From Bacteroidales bacterium UBA1182 (GTDB lineage Bacteria > Bacteroidota > Bacteroidia > Bacteroidales > Bacteroidaceae): a stretch of 51,345 nucleotides of DNA. Positions 48,101 to 51,345 of the stretch are shown here, in pieces. A program made the position numbers and the translations under genes. The stretch's first letter is position 1. Every line of letters starts with the position of its first letter. The stretch is from assembly GCA_002310015.1 (NCBI GenBank), contig DBYQ01000092.1, forward strand, positions 21,874 to 73,218, read 5' to 3'. Under the pieces are notes generated by a model. It was given only the letters and a program-made list of their open reading frames with translations, had not been told where the DNA came from and did not search any database.

Positions 48101-51100
48101 ACGGGTGACGGAGCCTTCTATGACTTTGGTCTGAGTTGGCCTTACAAACTCACTTATGGTAATACTGGTTTGGCCAGTGTCACCATTACAGGAAATGCAG
48201 AAATAGGCGTTTCAGGATCAACGGGTGGGCATGTATTTGGAGCCGCAAGAGGTGCTGTAGATGCTGGCAGCAATGTTACTACAGGATATACTGACATCAC
48301 TGAACAACGTTATGACGAGGCTAAACTGGCTAACGTTAGGGAAGCTATAGTTACCATAGAAACATCATCCAGTGAAACTCAACCCCAAATACACGGTTCT
48401 GTTTATGGTGGTGGCGAGGATGGTCACGTCTATGAAAATGCTACTATATTAATAAATGGTGGAACTATTGATCATAGCGTATTTGGTGGCGGTAAGGGTG
48501 AAGGCACATACAAAACCAAATTGTGGGATCCCAGCAATGAAGGTAATAATAAAAATTATACGACAGATGGAGAGCCTGCTCACAGTTGGATTGCCGGTAG
48601 GGTTTATGGCAACACCAAAGTTACAATGAATGGTGGTAGCGTTGGCTACAACGTGTATGGTGGCGGTAACCTAGCATCGGTAGGCAAGGGTAACTACGCA
48701 GGTGGTTATGATGACTACTCTTTAGTAGGTTATGGTGAATTGCCTGAGTCTAACAACGGCAACCTATGGACGACAAGTACAGGATTTAATTCTAATAATC
48801 CCGCCACATTTACAACTATGGCTGACTACTTTATGGGCAGCGGTAAATGTGAAGTGATAATCAACTCCGGTACAATTGGAACAGCAAACGGAGTTGATAA
48901 TGACAATTTCCCATACGGCAATGTATTTGGCAGTAGCCGCGGTAAGGCAGCACTTAACGTAGGTAGGCTTTCACCACGTTACAGATATACTCCGGACTTC
49001 TTCTTGGGTTATTCTAATGAGACTGTCGTTACAATAGGAGATAACACTCATTATCCGATAATATATGGTTCTGTATATGGTGGTGGTCAGGATGGTCATG
49101 TACGCCGGCACACTCATGTTATTATTAACAATGGTACAACAATTGGAACTGCAAACGGAGGAAGCGAACGTGGTAACATATTTGGTGCCGGTTCCGGTAT
49201 AGGTAAATATACCGATGCTACATTTAGTGGAGAAAGGTATAACAATTCATCGGGTTCTGTAACATGTAAGACTATTGTTGACATTAATGGTGGTAAAATC
49301 TACAATAACGTGTATGGCGGAGGTGCGTTGGCATCGGTAGGTCCTCCAAATGCCGGTCAGGGATTTGATGAGTACAACACCACAGAGAACTATTCATTGG
49401 TAGGAGGAACTCATGTGACTCCCTTGAGTCATGCTTCTGTTTCTTACACTGAGGTTAACATTAATGGCGGAATTATAGGCACAAGTGGATCCAACTATGG
49501 AGGAAACGTTTTTGGCGCCAGCCGGGGTGGACTAGACTTGAATTATAACGGTGAAGATCCAGACTCATACGCTACAGATTTATGGTCAACTGTCAACGTA
49601 AAGAATGGTTCAGAAATATATGGTAGTGTATATGGAGGCGGTGAAGCCGGTCTTGTAAAGTGTGGTGTACAGGTTAATATTCTGGGCGGCACAATAGCAA
49701 AGAATGTCTATGGCGGAGGTGCTCTAGCAAATACCAACACCAGCAACTGGGGCGGATATGCTGATTACAATGCTCTGATGGGTAGTAATCTTATACCCAA
49801 CGAATCAAATGTTACAGGATTATATACTATCACATCTCATGATAATTATAATAGACCTGTATATAAGCAAATAACAGAAGAAAACGCTAAAGCTGTTTCT
49901 GGAATAACTTATTATGACGTCACTTGGGCTGACGGTATGCACACAGAAAACAGCGCTGGCAACTTAAGGACTAAATATGATACCAAGGTTAATATTCTGG
50001 GCGGTACAATAGACGGTGATATCTATGGCGGCGGTCTGGGACGACCAGAAAGCGGCACTCCTAATACAGCAGGATATATAGCACCAATAGAGGCAAAAGT
50101 ATATGGTGATGTATTTGTCAACCTGAACGGTGTGGATACCTATGATTTTGGCAATAATACTGTTCCCTCTGTTTTGACCGGCGCATTACCAACCATCACA
50201 GAAGAAACCCATGAGTATAGAATAAAGGCTGATAAGGGTGCAATTGTTAACCGCATATTTGGTGCAAATGATTTGAACGGAACGCCTAAGGGACATATCA
50301 AGGTACATGTGTTCGCAACCCAAAATAGGAATACGAACACAATGGCATCGGCCAACGATGGAAAGTTCTATCATCCTGTTCAGAATGACAAAGAGCATAA
50401 GGATGAGACTCCAGTTCAATATCTGGGTCGACTCATTTCTGCCGCAAAACCCCATGACGTATTGGCAAGCGGATTGTCAGAGACAGTTATAAATAACGCC
50501 CAAACTATATGTAACCAAGCCAACCCTGCTCTTGATGATGTCAACAATGCTATTTATAGTGTGAATGAAGAGCTTAATAAACTCTATGACATACAAGCAG
50601 TCTATGGCGGTGGCAATTTGGCTGCATATATTTATGGCAATGGAGAAAAAATAGATAATACCACAGCTAACAAGACAAGGATTGAAGCTGCCCGAACAGA
50701 GGTGATCATAGACGGTTGTGATTATACCAGTATTATGACGGTATATGGCGGCGGTAATGCGGCACCGGCACCAGGAACCTTTGTTGAGGTAAACAGTGCT
50801 TATGAGATTGATGAAGTATTTGGTGGCGGTAATGGTGCTGATCCCTATGTGTTAAATCAAAAGTATTATAATAACCCGGGAGCCAACGTGGGTTACTACA
50901 ATTATACACATTGGGATAACCAAACAGGAGCGGATCTAGCAAATGCTTTTAATCCTATAGATAATACTGATGCCGGTACTCCAGAAGCCAGAAAAGCCAA
51001 CTATGGTTATGGATCAGGTATAGCAACGACTGATATCCGCGGTGGTACAATTCATGCAGTTTATGGCGGAAGTAACAAGAATGGAAATATCAGTACTACT

Positions 51101-51345
51101 GCCCTATCAGTTTATGAGGAGGCAGATGATGATTGCCAAATTACTATAAATGAGACTTATGGCGGCGGTAAGGATGCACCTATGGATGGTGAGATTGAAC
51201 TTACCCTTGACTGCGTAAAGAACATGGATATGATTTTTGGCGGTGCCAAGAATGCTGATGTTAACAATAACATTACTCTCAACATTACCAATGGTACCTA
51301 CAAGAAGGTATTTGGTGGTAACAATACCAGTGGTGCCATTAACGG
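33191..51345 (+). CDS. Second giant 'YGGG' repeat surface protein (>6,000 aa, runs off the window, carries three 1-base insertions)
   Basis: From ATG 33191 the signal peptide is MKTVRYKRTIVAMLMLLMYG ending DVWAQ. A TTG at 33167 and an ATG at 33176 are in frame but less likely. Residues 29-80 resemble a bacterial beta repeat (VTPESGYYIKASDI). About 160-330 is a beta-helical region with GLUG motifs (GSGYVGGIVGLLDG, GSEVGGIVG). About 770-1015 is a right-handed-helix-like block (PKGWFEVTNTAILRVTQFEY, INGGRFGVLAGAG). From about 1100 onward are 'VYGGG..A.V.G.T.V.I.GG.I' repeats arranged in three super-repeats. Uninterrupted reading stops at 47197, but extra bases at 47096-47097, 47129-47130 and 47350-47353 account for this. 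After the third, the original frame is open to the window end. The C-terminus is not seen; a T9SS tail is expected by analogy with its neighbours. Probably a huge surface adhesin or fibre. Confidence 0.8.
34020..34160 (+). other. GLUG-motif region of the second giant protein
   Basis: Two consecutive GLUG-type units encode SGYVGGIVGLLDGSSRVINC and GGSEVGGIVGHNN. Before them lies a related block, LFDKISGGTVKNVMLDN. GLUG repeats occur in secreted Bacteroidetes and Firmicutes surface proteins and form beta-helical turns. Confidence 0.7.
37052..42103 (+). repeat. Super-repeat copy 1 of the second giant gene
   Basis: The 5.05-kb unit begins at VYGGGALANTN. It proceeds through YGGGLGR, LFGANNLNGSPKGNVTVNIY, VYGGGNLADY, VYGGGNAAAVPATEV and VFGGGNGKDPY. 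Later landmarks are VFGGGRGYYPY, GVPRTKEQIQAHPVTCNVFG, FGGGEDGHVLGNA, GGGRLASVGTYL, YGGGAYGSVGD, MVFGSSRGDV, YGSGENGHVFHDTDV and VFGGGEAGIVIGN. The landmarks recur in the same order in copy 2. Confidence 0.8.
42197..42826 (+). repeat. Five tandem ~40-residue 'GDDxTGYY...GTTYY' repeats
   Basis: Units of about 36-44 residues follow the pattern YY..Y.PV..I.TGDD.TGYY....Y..A.GTA..GTTYY, with five full copies and a partial sixth. They are rich in Tyr and Thr and lack the YGGG core, so they are a different module inserted into super-repeat 2. Single relatives occur at about 44170-44320, 49810-49915 and, in the first giant gene, near 16770-16850. Confidence 0.8.
47096..47353 (+). other. Cluster of three one-base insertions in the second giant gene
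   Basis: Removing one G at 47096-47097 gives STKVYMSNGGAVKG. Removing one C at 47129-47130 gives KGSVYGGGEMASVG. Removing one base at 47350-47353 gives GNTYVNISRPSEKPTE. Each repaired segment matches repeat units elsewhere in the gene. The three insertions sum to +3, so the frame before 47096 and after 47353 is the same. Unrepaired, the protein would end at TAG 47195-47197. Confidence 0.8.
49702..51345 (+). repeat. Super-repeat copy 3 (incomplete, cut by the window edge)
   Basis: It begins at VYGGGALANTNTSNW and repeats YGGGLGR, IFGANDLNGTPKGHIKVHVF, VYGGGNLAAY, VYGGGNAAPAPGTFV, FGGGNGADPY, IFGGAKNADV and FGGNNTSGAI in the order of copies 1 and 2. It has an extra helical insert at about 50455-50600. 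The window ends inside this copy. Confidence 0.78.

Larger units (their letters stand above)
42104..49701 (+). repeat. Super-repeat copy 2 of the second giant gene
   Basis: The 7.6-kb unit begins at VYGGGALANTNTGNW. The same landmarks follow: YGGGLGRLGSDT, VFGCNNLNGTPKGNVTVNVY, YGGGNMASY, FGGGNSASVPATDV, FGGGNGADK, FGGGSGYYPY, GVPRTLNQIKNHPVTCYLFG, FGGGEDGHVLANA, GGGRLASVGTYL, YGGGAYGTVGDF, MVFGSSRGDV and YGSGENGHTFHDTDV. It is longer than copy 1 through the 42197-42826 array and extra YGGG units at 48200-49700. It also contains the indel cluster. Confidence 0.8.

Noticed and set aside
33191..51345. Diversity-generating retroelement target or phase-variable invertible locus
   Set aside because: No reverse transcriptase, template repeat, recombinase or flanking invertible repeats were seen in the window.

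Overview
The window looks like a chromosomal segment of a gut-type Bacteroidales, most probably Prevotellaceae. The evidence is a V-type ATPase operon in the order E-DUF2764-A, promoters of the Bacteroidetes type (-33 TTTG, -7 TAnnTTTG) rather than -35/-10 boxes, A-rich leaders with little Shine-Dalgarno, tandem fimbrillin lipoproteins, an AraC-type regulator with a multi-pass membrane N-terminus, and surface proteins ending in type IX secretion (T9SS) C-terminal signals. I saw no rRNA, tRNA, CRISPR array, transposase or integrase.

Layout. (1) 1-2245, leftward: V-type ATP synthase subunit E, a DUF2764 protein and the start of subunit A, with an AATTGAAAATT inverted-repeat element between the last two. 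(2) 2295-3132, rightward: an orphan MNT-type nucleotidyltransferase gene whose promoter is overlapped by a perfect 12-bp inverted repeat, then a decayed DUF3800 gene. (3) 3237-4644, leftward: a possible 48-codon ORF and a membrane AraC-type regulator. (4) 4849-27492, rightward: a divergent surface-structure cluster made of a DUF5119 protein, five clear fimbrillin-family lipoproteins, one divergent fimbrillin-like lipoprotein, and a 4,287-residue T9SS-type protein whose first 1,800 residues are Gly-rich 'V(Y/F)GGG' repeats. (5) 27616-51345, rightward: a RhuM-family protein with a PLD-like C-terminus, a 1,511-codon secreted protein with trefoil-like, chitobiase-C-like and five MBG-like domains, and a second giant 'YGGG' protein of more than 6,000 codons that runs off the window.

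How the parts may work together. The fimbrillin genes encode what look like subunits of a type V (donor-strand-exchange, Lol-delivered) pilus. The adjacent giant protein would reach the surface by the T9SS, much as the accessory protein Mfa5 does in Porphyromonas gingivalis. The divergently transcribed membrane AraC protein is the obvious candidate regulator. A GC-rich hairpin followed by a near-consensus promoter inside the cluster (9089-9236) may set subunit stoichiometry. The second giant gene contains three diverged copies of a 5-7.6 kb super-repeat, so it grew by duplication of very large blocks. Near 47.1-47.35 kb it carries three separate one-base insertions that together restore the frame; these are either assembly errors or a compensated lesion.

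Limits. Family names rest on recognising motifs by eye. The solenoid fold, pilus assembly and T9SS export are inferences. Domain borders are approximate.
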